This document shows, in pieces, positions 28,906-39,122 of a stretch of 64,000 bases of DNA. Where the stretch lies: NCBI GenBank assembly GCA_002390525.1, contig DGPR01000049.1, positions 18,578 to 82,577 of the forward strand, given 5' to 3'. Below the pieces are notes generated by a model. That model saw only the letters and a list, made by a program, of their open reading frames with translations. It ran no database searches and was not told the DNA's origin. Every line of letters begins with the position of its first letter. Within the stretch, counting starts at the first letter, position 1. A program made the position numbers and the translations under genes. This DNA comes from Cellvibrionales bacterium UBA4435 (GTDB lineage: Bacteria > Pseudomonadota > Gammaproteobacteria > Pseudomonadales > Porticoccaceae).

Positions 28906-30231
28906 CTATAGATTTTGTGTTGCGGCCACATGTTTTTTCCAGACTATCCAGGAGAGCAATATCGCAGGTATACCCATCAGTGCAGCATAAAAGAAAAATA
29001 CCTGGTAACCAGCAGCATCAACTAGCATACCGGAAAATCCACTAAAAAATTTTCCTGGTAAAGTCATCAATGACGTAAAGAGTGCATACTGCGTGGCAGT
29101 GAAGGTTCGATTCGTCAAACTCGATAGATAAGCAATGAACACCCCTCCTGAAAAACCACCGCTAATATTATCCCCGCTTATTGCTAATATTAAACCACCC
29201 ATATCGTTGCCTAAATTAGACAAGTATATGAATAAAAGATTTGTTACGGCAGTTAGTATCGCAGCAAAAATTAAAGGCCTATGAATACCATAACGAAGAA
29301 CACATAAGCCTCCTAAAAATGCACCTAGGAGTGTCATGAAAAAACCAAAGATCTTGCTTACTCCTGCAATTTCAGACTTGGTGAAACCCAAATCTAAATA
29401 AAATGGGTTAGCCATAATACCCATTGTAATATCGCTAAGTCGAAAGACAGATATAAATACTAAGATTATCAATGCATAGGAACCATTTCTTTTAAAAAAC
29501 TCAACAAATGGGGCCATAAAAGCCTGTTGCAACCAATAGATCAAACGACTAATCAGGGATCTTTTTCTATCGTTTAAGTATGAAGATCGCTTGTCTTGGA
29601 TGTGGTTTGGCTCTGGTATCAGTAAAACAGTAGATACTCCAATTAACATCAAAGTTGCCATGAAATAATATGCTATATTCCAGTTGTATAAGTCAGCCAT
29701 ATAAAGAGCGCCGGCACCTGCTATTAACATTCCCACCCTATATCCAAACTGATAGCCAGCAGCTAGGGCTCCCTGCATTTCATTTGTTGCTGATTCAATT
29801 CGAAGCGCGTCGATGGCGATATCCTGAGTAGAGGAAGAAAAGGCAACTAAAACTGCACAAATAGCGAAATTAAATAAAGATACTCTAGGATCCATAAGGA
29901 CCATAGCGATTAATCCTAATATGATTCCTATTTGGCCAAGCAAAATCCAACTTCTACGCTGTCCAATTTTTGAGGTGAGCCATGGTATTTTTATTTGATC
30001 GACGACCGGTGCCCAAAAAAACTTTATAGAGTAAGTCATTCCAACCCAACCAAAAAAACCAATACTAGTTCTACTGATATCTAGATCAGTCAGCCACGCT
30101 GTTAATGTGCTAAAAACTAGCAAGAGCGGCAATCCAGCTGAAAACCCTAGAAATAACATTCGTATCACTTCTGGTTGACGATATATTTTAACTGCTTCGC
30201 CCCAACTTCCAGTTCCTTCCTGGAATTTCAT
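28906..30231 (-). CDS. ampG: AmpG-type muropeptide permease (MFS)
   Basis: Major-facilitator transporter importing anhydro-muropeptides for murein recycling. 441 residues, about 12 membrane helices. Typical blocks: MLFLGFSAGLPLLLVFSTLTAWL near the N-terminus, WAPVVDQI with the following GQRRSWILLGQ, and FSSSTQDIAIDALRIE between helices 4 and 5. An AAGAGG lies upstream of the ATG. Its stop codon overlaps the ribosome-binding site of fxsA. The recycling amidase ampD lies about 2 kb away, on the other side of an ABC exporter. Distant MFS paralogues exist, but these motifs fit AmpG well. Confidence 0.9.
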   Translation of the reverse strand: MKFQEGTGSWGEAVKIYRQPEVIRMLFLGFSAGLPLLLVFSTLTAWLTDLDISRTSIGFFGWVGMTYSIKFFWAPVVDQIKIPWLTSKIGQRRSWILLGQIGIILGLIAMVLMDPRVSLFNFAICAVLVAFSSSTQDIAIDALRIESATNEMQGALAAGYQFGYRVGMLIAGAGALYMADLYNWNIAYYFMATLMLIGVSTVLLIPEPNHIQDKRSSYLNDRKRSLISRLIYWLQQAFMAPFVEFFKRNGSYALIILVFISVFRLSDITMGIMANPFYLDLGFTKSEIAGVSKIFGFFMTLLGAFLGGLCVLRYGIHRPLIFAAILTAVTNLLFIYLSNLGNDMGGLILAISGDNISGGFSGGVFIAYLSSLTNRTFTATQYALFTSLMTLPGKFFSGFSGMLVDAAGYQVFFFYAALMGIPAILLSWIVWKKHVAATQNL

Positions 30232-30363
30232 TTAATTATTCCTCTTAATAATGCTTATTTTCATATAGTAGTGATCGCTCGCAGGTTATAATGTTAAAAA
30301 AGTGACCAAAAAGATTTATACCCTAACAGATTCAGCTAATGATGCTATACACTTAATTGATAT

Positions 30364-31263
30364 ATGAAAGCGATCTTAGAAGTCTTTAATTTAACAAAAT
30401 CGTTCCGCTCCTTGAAGGCAGTTGATGATGTTTCTTTCAGTATACCCAAAGGTTCATGTTTTGGTTTATTAGGCCCCAATGGGGCAGGAAAAACTACGAC
30501 TATTGAAATTATTGAGGGTATAAAAAAACCCACAACTGGAAAAATTTTATACAAAGGTAAAGAACGAAATAGTAATTTTTCGTCAGAAATGGGGATTCAA
30601 TTTCAAACAACAGCCTTAATGGATTATCTTAAAACTTATGAAGTTCTAAAACTGTTCTCAAAGCTCTATCGTCATACAAAATCCATCGATGAGTTAATTG
30701 AAATATGTCAACTTGACGAATTTTTAGGGACTTACGCAACAAAATTGTCTGGTGGGCAGCGTCAAAGACTGCTTTTAGCTATTGCTTTAGTAAATGATCC
30801 AGAAATTCTCTTTTTAGATGAACCAACTACAGGGTTAGACCCTCAAGCTAGAAGAAATTTCTGGTTACTTATTCGAAATATTAAGAAAAAAGGTAAAACT
30901 ATCTTACTCACTACTCACTATATGGAGGAGGCCGAGTTACTATGCGACCAATTAGTAATAATGGATAAGGGGAAGATAATAGAGGATGGCTCTCCAACTA
31001 AGCTACTAGAAAAAAACTTTGGACATAGTTATGTCTGTATTAATCATGAGGATTTTAATATAACTGAAAACTCAATATATATTGATAAGATTTCCAGTTC
31101 TATTGAGGTACGAGAAGATTGTATTGCAATTGCTACCAATAATATCGAAAAAACCCTGTCAGATCTGGCATTCCAGGGCATTACCTTGCAATCACTTCAA
31201 GTAAGGAAGCCTTCTCTTGATGATCTATTCTTGAAGTTAACAGGCCACCATCTGAGGGAGTGA
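30364..31263 (+). CDS. ABC-2 type exporter, ATP-binding subunit
   Basis: 299-residue nucleotide-binding subunit of a DrrA/CcmA/NodI-type exporter. Walker A GPNGAGKTTT at 37-46, signature LSGGQRQRL at 128-136, Walker B EILFLDEPTTGLDP with the D-loop at 147-160, and the switch histidine in LLTTHYMEEAE. A C-terminal domain of about 80 residues resembles those of drug or polysaccharide exporters. The permease gene starts 7 bases after its stop, so the two form one transporter. No clear ribosome-binding site precedes its ATG. Substrate unknown. Confidence 0.9.
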   Translation: MKAILEVFNLTKSFRSLKAVDDVSFSIPKGSCFGLLGPNGAGKTTTIEIIEGIKKPTTGKILYKGKERNSNFSSEMGIQFQTTALMDYLKTYEVLKLFSKLYRHTKSIDELIEICQLDEFLGTYATKLSGGQRQRLLLAIALVNDPEILFLDEPTTGLDPQARRNFWLLIRNIKKKGKTILLTTHYMEEAELLCDQLVIMDKGKIIEDGSPTKLLEKNFGHSYVCINHEDFNITENSIYIDKISSSIEVREDCIAIATNNIEKTLSDLAFQGITLQSLQVRKPSLDDLFLKLTGHHLRE

Positions 31264-31269
31264 AAAAAA

Positions 31270-32298
31270 TTGAAAGAAATTTTTGCGTTATGGATGGCTA
31301 GAAACAGAGAATACTACAGAGACAAAGGGTCATTATTCTGGTCTTTTATAGCTACCCCTTTAATTGTCATAATATTAGCCTTGGTTTTTTCATCTGAAAA
31401 TCAAAAAATATTCCAAATCGGAGTTCTTTATCCTCAATCTAATTCAGACGTACTTATAAATTTACTGTCTTCTGAGTCGACAATTGATTTAGTAGAATAC
31501 GAAAATATTGAAGTTATTATGAAAAAAATTAGGCTTCATGAATTAGATATATTTTTGGATACAAAAAAAATCCCTCGTTATTGGATAAACCCTGAATCTG
31601 AGAAGGGCCTCCTATTAGAAACAATGTTATTGGCTAAATCTAAATTGACTAATTCTCAAATTGTTTGGACAAGACAGGAGGTAGTAGGTCCAAAAATACG
31701 CTATATAGACTGGGCTATACCAGGTATTTTGGCTATGAACATAATGTTCAGCGGTTTGTGGGGAATTGGCTATATTATAGTTCGCTATAGGAAAAATGGG
31801 GTACTTAAAAGATTGAAAGTTACGCCATTAAGTGCGTGGAAATTTTTAGGATCACAAGCCCTTTCGAGGCTATGTATAATGATTGCGGTAACTACAATTG
31901 TATTTTTTGGATGTAATCTCTTCATAGACTTCATGATGATTGGTAGTTACCTACTTTTGCTTTTAGTCGCAGTATTTGGAAACCTTTCCATTATAAGCAT
32001 GTCACTATTAATGGCTGCGAGGACTTCTAGCGAGGACCTAGCAAATGGTCTTCTCAACCTTATAAGCTTTCCAATGCTTCTTCTTTCAGAATTATGGTTC
32101 TCTCTAGATAGCGCACCCGAGTGGTTACAAAGTTTTTCACAGTTCCTTCCATTAACACATTTAGTATCAGCATCTAGGGCGGTCATGCTTGAGGGTGCAA
32201 GCTTTAACGATATAAGTTTTCAATTAATTATTTTAAGTATTATGACTTTTTTCTTTATAGGTCTTGCAGGTGTCTTTTTCCGTTGGGATAACGATTAA
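31270..32298 (+). CDS. ABC-2 type exporter, permease subunit
   Basis: 342-residue membrane subunit partnering the preceding ATPase. The start is TTG 31270, with GGGAG nine bases upstream. Layout is typical of the ABC2_membrane family with a long periplasmic loop: one helix near residues 22-43 (LFWSFIATPLIVIILALVF), an extracellular segment of about 110 residues, then five helices. The short motif near the N-terminus (WMARNREYYRDKG) is the coupling helix. The gene ends 9 bases from the convergent ampD. Exports an unidentified lipid, drug or peptide. Confidence 0.85.
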   Translation: MKEIFALWMARNREYYRDKGSLFWSFIATPLIVIILALVFSSENQKIFQIGVLYPQSNSDVLINLLSSESTIDLVEYENIEVIMKKIRLHELDIFLDTKKIPRYWINPESEKGLLLETMLLAKSKLTNSQIVWTRQEVVGPKIRYIDWAIPGILAMNIMFSGLWGIGYIIVRYRKNGVLKRLKVTPLSAWKFLGSQALSRLCIMIAVTTIVFFGCNLFIDFMMIGSYLLLLLVAVFGNLSIISMSLLMAARTSSEDLANGLLNLISFPMLLLSELWFSLDSAPEWLQSFSQFLPLTHLVSASRAVMLEGASFNDISFQLIILSIMTFFFIGLAGVFFRWDND

Positions 32299-32307
32299 TG
32301 CAAACAT

Positions 32308-32859
32308 TCAATTTTTATCATCGAGATTTAAAGTATAGCGTTCCCAATCAAAATACGGTCCTGGGTCTGTTTTTCGACTAGGGGCTATATCTGAGTGTCC
32401 CAAGATACGATTTTTGTCAATAAGCGGATATCGCTTTATTATTTCTTGGGTTACTTTAATAAGACTCTCATACTGTGCATTAGTATATGGTGTCGTATCA
32501 CTTCCAATCAACTCAATGCCAATAGAGAAGTCATTGCAGTTTGTTAAACCTTTGTAGCTTGATACTCCAGCATGCCAAGCCCTGTCATTGAAACTAACGA
32601 ACTGTATGACCTCACCTTCACGGTCAATTAAAAGGTGTGCAGATACTTTTAGATTTGCAATTTTTTTAAAGTACGGATCAAGACTTATATCCAGCTTGTT
32701 CTTAAAAAAATCACAAATATATCCATTATCAAAATTATCTGGCGGCAAACTTATACTATGGATAACCAAAAGCGATATGTTTTTTATATCTGGACGAGTA
32801 TCCTGATTTGGTGATAGCTCACTACTAGCTAGACTATACCAACCGTTCGAATGAATCAT
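32308..32859 (-). CDS. ampD: 1,6-anhydro-N-acetylmuramyl-L-alanine amidase AmpD
   Basis: Cytosolic zinc amidase cleaving the peptide from anhydro-muropeptides brought in by AmpG. 183 residues (E. coli 183). Zinc ligands His34 (LVIHSISLPP), His155 (LGHSDIAPSRKTDPG) and Asp165, with catalytic Glu116 and Lys163, are all at expected spacings. It is next to divergent nadC, the standard ampD-nadC neighbourhood; ampE is absent. Convergent with the ABC permease. Confidence 0.95.
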   Translation of the reverse strand: MIHSNGWYSLASSELSPNQDTRPDIKNISLLVIHSISLPPDNFDNGYICDFFKNKLDISLDPYFKKIANLKVSAHLLIDREGEVIQFVSFNDRAWHAGVSSYKGLTNCNDFSIGIELIGSDTTPYTNAQYESLIKVTQEIIKRYPLIDKNRILGHSDIAPSRKTDPGPYFDWERYTLNLDDKN

Positions 32860-33029
32860 GAAAAATTTCCAAGGATGAGATTACTTTAGAATTTATTGCG
32901 TCCTCAGTCTGCGACCAATAAAATATTAACTTCATGATTTAATATAAATCAGGTGATAGGCTAATGCCAATAAAAATTTTAGGGAGTTTTTACAAAAGAG
33001 TGGCGCTGTTATACTAATTAAAGGAGTAC

Positions 33030-33884
33030 ATGAGATCATTTATTATGTTAATCGATAAAAAATTGATAAAAGATATTAAAATCAATGTTGCCAGATCTTT
33101 ATCAGAAGATATTGGTGATGGCGACATTACAGCCCAACTTATTCCAAAGAATGTAGTATCTGATGCACTCGTTGTTACTAGAGAAAAGGCGATCCTTTGT
33201 GGTCAGGCTTGGTTTGATGAAGTATTTAATCAACTAGATCAACGTGTTACAGTAAAATGGCTAGTTCAGGATGGTGCAAGATTGGAACCAGATCAGCATA
33301 TATGCACGCTTAACGGTCCGGCTCGAAGTCTTTTAACAGGAGAAAGAGTCGCACTCAATTTTCTTCAAACTTTATCTGGCACAGCTACGACAGCTCGAGA
33401 ATACGCCACATTAGCCTCTGAAAGTGGAGTTGAGATTCTAGACACTCGAAAAACAATTCCAGGACTGCGGTTAGCTCAAAAATATGCTGTATTTACTGGA
33501 GGATGTAAAAATCATCGACTCGGACTGTATGATGCATTTCTTATTAAGGAGAATCATATTACTGCATGTGGTGGTATCAAGTCCGCTATTCTTAAAGCTA
33601 AAGAAATTTCTCCTGATAAACCGATTGAAGTAGAAGTAGAAAGTTTATCAGAACTCACTGAAGCGCTAGATGCTCAGGTTGATATAGTCATGCTGGACAA
33701 TTTCGATAAAAAAATGATGCAACGAGCAATAGCAATGAATACAGGGGATACTAAAATAGAAATATCCGGAAATATAGATAAAAACAACTTATCTAAACAA
33801 GTAATTATGAATGTGGACTATTTATCCTCTGGAAGCCTAACTAAAAATTGCCAAGCGATAGATTTTTCTATGAGGCTTCTATAA
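33030..33884 (+). CDS. nadC: Nicotinate-nucleotide pyrophosphorylase (carboxylating) NadC
   Basis: Converts quinolinate and PRPP to nicotinate mononucleotide in NAD synthesis. 284 residues. Characteristic blocks: EDIGDGDITAQLIP, GERVALNFLQTLSGTAT, DTRKTIPGLRLAQKYAV, GGCKNHRLGLYDAFLIKENHI, and IEVEVESLSELTEAL. The usual GGG before NHR reads GGC here. AAAGGAG lies just upstream, though only three bases from the ATG; an in-frame ATG at 33045 is the alternative. The stop overlaps coaE (TAATG). Confidence 0.95.
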   Translation: MRSFIMLIDKKLIKDIKINVARSLSEDIGDGDITAQLIPKNVVSDALVVTREKAILCGQAWFDEVFNQLDQRVTVKWLVQDGARLEPDQHICTLNGPARSLLTGERVALNFLQTLSGTATTAREYATLASESGVEILDTRKTIPGLRLAQKYAVFTGGCKNHRLGLYDAFLIKENHITACGGIKSAILKAKEISPDKPIEVEVESLSELTEALDAQVDIVMLDNFDKKMMQRAIAMNTGDTKIEISGNIDKNNLSKQVIMNVDYLSSGSLTKNCQAIDFSMRLL

Positions 33885-34486
33885 TGACATTTGTTGTCGG
33901 ACTCACTGGTGGTATTGGTAGTGGCAAAAGCACAGCCGGGCATTATTTTGAAGCATTGGGTATCGAGGTAATTAATGTTGATTTGATATCAAAAAATTTA
34001 GTGGAGACAGATTTAGATCTCCATCTTAAAATTTCCGGATATTTTGGTAAAAAAAGTTTACTTGGAGATGGTTCTTTAAATAGATTATATATAAGACATG
34101 AAATCTTTAACTCTTCAAAAAAAAAGATGTGGCTGGAAGAACTTTTGCACCCACCAATTAAAGATCGAGTTTTAAGATCCCTAAGGTATAGTTTAAGTGA
34201 ATACGTAATACTAGAGTCACCACTGTTGCTAGAAACCGATCAATATAAGCTAACGGACAGAATTTTAGTAATAGATGTCTCAAAAGAAGTGCAAATTCTT
34301 CGTGTTCAAAAGCGAGATAGAATATCTGCGGATGCAATTGAAGCTATAATCACATCACAAATGCCAAGAATGCAAAAATTGAAACTCGCTAATGATGTTG
34401 TCGAAAATACTGGTAGCATTGAAAAATTTAAGCTTAAGATAGAGTGTTTACACAAAAACTACCTTACTTTAGCAGAGGAGCTATAA
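33884..34486 (+). CDS. coaE: Dephospho-CoA kinase CoaE
   Basis: Last step of coenzyme A synthesis: phosphorylates the ribose 3'-OH of dephospho-CoA. 200 residues from ATG 33884. The P-loop GGIGSGKS is at 9-16, followed by the conserved INVDLISKNLV (usually D-x-D/A), a LHPPIK helix, and ESPLLLETDQYKLTDRILVIDV, with Q-MPRMQKLKLANDVVEN near the end. The overlap with the nadC stop (TAATG) argues for this ATG over the in-frame one at 33848. The small zinc protein yacG follows, as usual. Confidence 0.95.
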   Translation: MTFVVGLTGGIGSGKSTAGHYFEALGIEVINVDLISKNLVETDLDLHLKISGYFGKKSLLGDGSLNRLYIRHEIFNSSKKKMWLEELLHPPIKDRVLRSLRYSLSEYVILESPLLLETDQYKLTDRILVIDVSKEVQILRVQKRDRISADAIEAIITSQMPRMQKLKLANDVVENTGSIEKFKLKIECLHKNYLTLAEEL

Positions 34487-34514
34487 ATTTTTACCTTTTC
34501 TGTAGAATGCAAAA

Positions 34515-34763
34515 ATGGAGAGATTTATCAAAAAATCAGACAGCATGAAAGATGTAGCCGAAGTCTTTTGTCCTACCTGTAGGAAGGCTGTCACTTGGAA
34601 CAAAAGCTCACTTCATAGACCGTTCTGCTCTATTCGTTGCAAGCAGATCGATTTTGGTGAATGGGCCACGGAAGGTTTTAAAATTCCAGATAAAGAAAAT
34701 AACACAGATCTTGGTAACTCGGAAAAAGAGAAGAATGAAGATAGTCAATATCACGATCTATAA
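34515..34763 (+). CDS. yacG: DNA gyrase inhibitor YacG (zinc protein)
   Basis: 82-residue zinc-finger protein. The four ligands are Cys19, Cys22, Cys38 and Cys42 (FCPTC...FCSIRC), then IDFGEWATEGFKIP, the family hallmark. E. coli YacG binds GyrB and blocks gyrase. The tail is acidic. It follows coaE by 28 bases and overlaps the 3' end of mutT on the other strand by 6 bases. The start is uncertain: ATG 34545 is also possible and neither has a strong ribosome-binding site. Confidence 0.9.
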   Translation: MERFIKKSDSMKDVAEVFCPTCRKAVTWNKSSLHRPFCSIRCKQIDFGEWATEGFKIPDKENNTDLGNSEKEKNEDSQYHDL

Positions 34764-35150
34764 CATTTTTATGTTTTCTAGAATACGGTCGTCTGCCGCC
34801 GGAAATTTGTAAGAAATTAATTCATCTATTGAAACCCAAGCAATATCTTGACCCTCATTGCCTATAGCATCACCAGAAAAATTTTTTACCATCCACACAT
34901 CCATAAATATCTGTTTTTCAGGGTAGTCAAAATCAAATTTCATAAATGGAGTTGGATCAATAACAGAAATGGCTAATTCCTCTTCAAGCTCTCTTCTTAA
35001 TGCGTCAACAGGTAACTCACCCACTTCTACTTTACCACCAGGAAACTCCCACAAGCATCCTTGGAATAAATGTTTCTTTCTTTTAGAGATTAAAATCTTA
35101 TGATTTGACCTTATAATTAACCCTACAACAACATGCACCCTGTTCATCAA
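34758..35150 (-). CDS. mutT: MutT-type Nudix hydrolase
   Basis: 130-residue Nudix enzyme, probably the 8-oxo-dGTP diphosphatase that prevents A-to-C transversions. The Nudix box spans about 39-61: GGKVEVGELPVDALRRELEEELAI, with Glu54, Glu57 and Glu58 as metal ligands; the last Gly of the box is Ala. The E-F-P-G-G-K start and LWEFPGGK context are MutT-like. It overlaps argJ by 4 bases (ATGA), and convergently overlaps yacG by 6. The secA-argJ-mutT order is typical and supports MutT over other Nudix enzymes. Confidence 0.92.
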   Translation of the reverse strand: MMNRVHVVVGLIIRSNHKILISKRKKHLFQGCLWEFPGGKVEVGELPVDALRRELEEELAISVIDPTPFMKFDFDYPEKQIFMDVWMVKNFSGDAIGNEGQDIAWVSIDELISYKFPAADDRILENIKML

Positions 35151-36364
35151 CTTCGATATTCTGAATTTATTTTGATATAGTCATGCGACAAATCCGTAGT
35201 GTAAATTATTTCTGAAGAATCCCCTCGATTAAGATTGATATTAATAGATAAAGATTCCTTATCCATAATCTCTTGACCAAAATTTTCCATATAGCTAGAA
35301 GCCCTTCCTCCGTTCTCAGCAATAAGAACATCGTCAAGATAAATCTGTATTTTTTTAATGTCTAGATCTAATACTCCTGACATGCCAATTGCTGAGAGAA
35401 TTCTTCCCCAATTTGGATCGGAAGCAAAAAGAGCAGTCTTTACCAATGATGATTCAGCTATCGAGTAGCCTACCCGTAAGCATTCCGATGCTGTCTTTCC
35501 AGAAGATACTCTCACTGTAACGAACTTAGTTGCCCCTTCTCCATCTTGAACGACTTGACAAGCTAGAGATAAAAAAATATCTTTTAGATTGTCTATAAAT
35601 ATTTTCTGGTCATCTAAAGATAATTCAGAAAAATCTACTCCAGACAATCCTGTTGCAACCAAAATTGCCGAGTCATTGGTAGACATATCTCCATCAACAG
35701 TAATTCGATTAAAGGAGCAATCTACTGCGTTTCTGATAATCTCTTTAATTAATTCTTGGTCAATTGCAATATCTGTAGCAATATAAGTTAGCATGGTAGC
35801 CATATCTGGCCTTATCATCCCAGAGCCTTTTGCTATACCTGTAATAATAATATTTTTCTCACTCAGCTTTAACTTAACACTAGCTCCTTTTGGCCTTGTA
35901 TCAGTGGTAAGTATAGACATTGCAGCTGTATCCCAACCATTTTCAGATAGTGAAGACAGTGCTGATGGTAGAGCTGAAATAATTTTTTCAATAGGCAGAT
36001 ATTCACCAATAACGCCAGTAGAGAAAGGTAAAACTGTTTCCTTGTTTACCGACATAGACTTTGCGAGAGACTCACAAATAGACTCTGCATGCTGTCTACC
36101 TAAATCCCCAGTTCCAGCGTTAGCATTACCAGTATTGGTAACTAAATAACGAATTTTATTTGAATAGATCCGCTCTTTAGCAAGCTTAACTGGTGCTGCG
36201 CAAAACAAGTTTTTTGTAAATGATCCACCAACAGTACTTCCCTCAGCTAACTCCATAACAACTAAATCTTTTTTTCCTGATTTTTTGATGCCTGCACTTG
36301 AAGCACCTAATCTAAAGCCAGGTACAGGATACATTTTTGGAAAAAAATCTTTACCAACAGCCAT
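35147..36364 (-). CDS. argJ: Bifunctional glutamate N-acetyltransferase / N-acetylornithine acetyltransferase ArgJ
   Basis: Recycles the acetyl group in arginine synthesis. 405 residues. The self-cleavage site is in KGSGMIRPDMATMLTYIATD, with nucleophile Thr190, which splits the precursor into alpha and beta chains. Also conserved: NTGNANAGTGDLG, the loop TTDTRPKGA, VDGDMSTNDS and GEGATKF. GAG precedes the ATG. It lies after secA, separated by 49 bases that hold an AT-only inverted repeat (36393-36423). Nothing abnormal. Confidence 0.96.
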   Translation of the reverse strand: MAVGKDFFPKMYPVPGFRLGASSAGIKKSGKKDLVVMELAEGSTVGGSFTKNLFCAAPVKLAKERIYSNKIRYLVTNTGNANAGTGDLGRQHAESICESLAKSMSVNKETVLPFSTGVIGEYLPIEKIISALPSALSSLSENGWDTAAMSILTTDTRPKGASVKLKLSEKNIIITGIAKGSGMIRPDMATMLTYIATDIAIDQELIKEIIRNAVDCSFNRITVDGDMSTNDSAILVATGLSGVDFSELSLDDQKIFIDNLKDIFLSLACQVVQDGEGATKFVTVRVSSGKTASECLRVGYSIAESSLVKTALFASDPNWGRILSAIGMSGVLDLDIKKIQIYLDDVLIAENGGRASSYMENFGQEIMDKESLSININLNRGDSSEIIYTTDLSHDYIKINSEYRS

Positions 36365-36413
36365 ACATTTCTCACAATAACTTTAATATTACATTAAAAT
36401 AAAAACTGTTTTT

Positions 36414-39122
36414 TTATTTTAATTTACCACAACATTGTTTGAATTTTTTTCCATTACCACAAGGGCAAGGGTCATTTCTTCCAATCTTTTGGGTTGGTCT
36501 AATAAATGGTTTTATTGAGGTTGATTTTTGAGTGGCATCAATTTTAGGTTTAGCAGCGCTAATAGATGAAACAGAGTCATGTTGCATTTTAAGGTTCTGT
36601 TTCTGCTGACTTTCTCTCTTTATACGCTCTAATTCCTCAATTTCATCACGGCTCCGAACTTCCGCCTTGCTCAAAAAGCGAATGGTCTCCGATTTTATAT
36701 TCTCCAACATCTGCTGAAATAACTCAAAAGATTCACGTTTATATTCTTGTCTTGGATTTTTTTGTGCGTAAGCTCGAAGATTTATACCCTGTCGCAAATA
36801 ATCCATCCGAGATAAATGCTCTTTCCATAAAGTATCTAAAACCTGGAGCATTAGCTGTCTTTCAATCATGTGAATGTCCTCACCAACCGAAGATACTTTT
36901 TTTGCATATGCATCTTTTGACATTTCTTGAATTTTTAATCGAATAGATTCTTCATTTAAAAGATCATCATTATTTAACCAATCTTGAACTTTTATTTCTA
37001 AATTATAATTTGCCAAAAAGTGTTTTTCTAATCCTAAGACATCCCATTGCTCCATTAGACTTTCAGGAGGGAGATAATAGCTGATTGAAGTGTCAACCAC
37101 ATCTTCTCTAATTTTTTCTATAATATCACTAATATCATCTTCTTCTAAAAGTTCGTTTCTTTGTTGGTATATAACTTGTCTCTGATCGTTTGCAACATCG
37201 TCATATTCTAGTAAATTTTTACGCATGTCATAATTTCTACCTTCAACTTTCTTTTGAGCTTTTTCAATAGCACCAGTAACCATTCGATGTTCAATTGACT
37301 CTCCTTTTTTCATACCTAATGAGCGCATCATATTTTTTACACTATCTGAAGCAAATAACCTCATTAATGGATCTTCCATAGACAGATAAAAACGTGATAA
37401 GCCAGGATCTCCTTGTCTACCAGCTCTGCCTCGTAATTGGTTATCAATTCGTCTTGATTCATGGCGCTCCGTACACAAGATATGTAGGCCTCCAGCCTCA
37501 ATCACTTTATCATGTCGAATTTTCCATTCAGCTTTTATAAGTTTTATTTTGTCTTCGTTAGTGGTTTTTTGCTCTGATAAAAGAGCCTCCCAGTTACCAC
37601 CAAGAACTATATCAGTTCCACGACCAGCCATATTTGTTGCAATAGTTACTGTTCCAGGTATCCCTGCCTGAGAAATTATTTGTGCTTCTTTTTCATGGTG
37701 TTTTGCATTTAAAACTTGGTGTGGAATTTTTGCTTTTTCCAATCTTGCTGACATCTCTTCTGAGCTCTCAATAGTTGCTGTACCAACCAATACTGGTGCA
37801 TTTTTCGCAATACATGATTTAACATCGGCAACTACTGCATCATATTTTTCATCTGTCGTAAGATAAATCAAATCATTCAGATCTACCCTGGCCACTGGAA
37901 GATTTGTCGGTATAACAACTACTGGTAATCCATATATCTGGTGAAATTCATATGCTTCAGTATCGGCTGTTCCCGTCATACCTGACAATTTATCATAAAG
38001 ACGAAAGTAGTTTTGAAACGTAGTGGATGCCATAGTTTGACTTTCACTCTGGATATCAACACCTTCTTTTGCCTCTATCGCCTGATGGAGGCCCTCCGAT
38101 AGTCTTCTCCCAGGCATAGTTCTACCGGTATGCTCATCAATTAAAATAACTTGTTTGTCTTTTACAATATATTCAATATTTTTGCTAAAAAGATGATGGG
38201 CCTTGAGAGCTGATTGAATATGATGCAAAAGTGATAAATTGATAGAATTATAAAGACTATCATTCTTTTGAAGTAAGCTTTCACTCTCTAAAATAAGTTC
38301 TATTTTGCAATGGCCGTCTTCTGTGAGTTCAACCTGTCGCATTTTTTCATCTATAGTAAAATCACCTGATTTTTCCTCCGTAGACGGTAATAAAGTTGAA
38401 ATTAACTTATTGATTTTTATATACAGGGATGAACTATCTTCTGCAGCTCCAGAGATAATCAGTGGTGTTCTCGCTTCATCAATAAGGATTGAATCAACTT
38501 CATCGATAACAGCAAAATTTAGTCCTCGCTGTAACTTGTCCTCGGTGCGTAGAATCATATTATCACGGAGGTAATCGAACCCAAATTCATTATTCGTTCC
38601 AAATGTAATATCTGCGCGATAAGCTATTAATTTTTCCTCTGGAGTCATACCTGACGAAATAACTCCAACTTTCATACCCAGTAATTCGTATATAGGTGCC
38701 ATCCATTCTGCATCTCTATTAGCCAAATAATCATTGACTGTAACTATGTGTACTCCTTCCCCACTAAGACTATTAAGATATGCAGGTAAAGTGGCCATGA
38801 GTGTTTTACCTTCACCAGTCCTCATCTCTGCAATTCGACCTTCATGGAGCACAACTCCTCCAATCATTTGGACGTCAAAATGCCTCAGTCCCAAAGTTCT
38901 CTTGGCTGACTCCCTTACAATAGCGAAAGCTTCTGGAAGAATTTGATCTAGTGACTCACCATCCTTAAACCTAAGCTGAAATTCTTCTGTTTTTTTTCTC
39001 AGAAGACCATCTTCCAATAAAGAAACTTGATTTTCAAAAGAATTTATTCGGTCTACGATTTTTCGTATTCTTTTAACTTCTCTCTCATTTTTACTACCAA
39101 AAAGTTTTGCAAAAAATTTCAT
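36414..39122 (-). CDS. secA: Protein translocase ATPase SecA
   Basis: Motor of the Sec pathway, pushing preproteins through SecYEG. 902 residues (E. coli 901). Walker [12 protein letters not shown] and DEAD-like [15 protein letters not shown] lie in the first nucleotide-binding domain, and the C-terminal zinc motif [17 protein letters not shown] ends the protein. Between them the linker and scaffold carry [14 protein letters not shown] and [13 protein letters not shown]. It lies downstream of lpxC, which closes the dcw cluster, in the standard order lpxC-secA-argJ-mutT. No SecM is encoded in the 205-base spacer before it. Confidence 0.98.
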   Translation of the reverse strand: MKFFAKLFGSKNEREVKRIRKIVDRINSFENQVSLLEDGLLRKKTEEFQLRFKDGESLDQILPEAFAIVRESAKRTLGLRHFDVQMIGGVVLHEGRIAEMRTGEGKTLMATLPAYLNSLSGEGVHIVTVNDYLANRDAEWMAPIYELLGMKVGVISSGMTPEEKLIAYRADITFGTNNEFGFDYLRDNMILRTEDKLQRGLNFAVIDEVDSILIDEARTPLIISGAAEDSSSLYIKINKLISTLLPSTEEKSGDFTIDEKMRQVELTEDGHCKIELILESESLLQKNDSLYNSINLSLLHHIQSALKAHHLFSKNIEYIVKDKQVILIDEHTGRTMPGRRLSEGLHQAIEAKEGVDIQSESQTMASTTFQNYFRLYDKLSGMTGTADTEAYEFHQIYGLPVVVIPTNLPVARVDLNDLIYLTTDEKYDAVVADVKSCIAKNAPVLVGTATIESSEEMSARLEKAKIPHQVLNAKHHEKEAQIISQAGIPGTVTIATNMAGRGTDIVLGGNWEALLSEQKTTNEDKIKLIKAEWKIRHDKVIEAGGLHILCTERHESRRIDNQLRGRAGRQGDPGLSRFYLSMEDPLMRLFASDSVKNMMRSLGMKKGESIEHRMVTGAIEKAQKKVEGRNYDMRKNLLEYDDVANDQRQVIYQQRNELLEEDDISDIIEKIREDVVDTSISYYLPPESLMEQWDVLGLEKHFLANYNLEIKVQDWLNNDDLLNEESIRLKIQEMSKDAYAKKVSSVGEDIHMIERQLMLQVLDTLWKEHLSRMDYLRQGINLRAYAQKNPRQEYKRESFELFQQMLENIKSETIRFLSKAEVRSRDEIEELERIKRESQQKQNLKMQHDSVSSISAAKPKIDATQKSTSIKPFIRPTQKIGRNDPCPCGNGKKFKQCCGKLK

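Noticed and set aside
36393-36423. 13-bp inverted repeat between argJ and secA as a terminator
   Set aside because: The stem is entirely A-T and overlaps the secA stop codon; such repeats are expected by chance in poly-A/T sequence.
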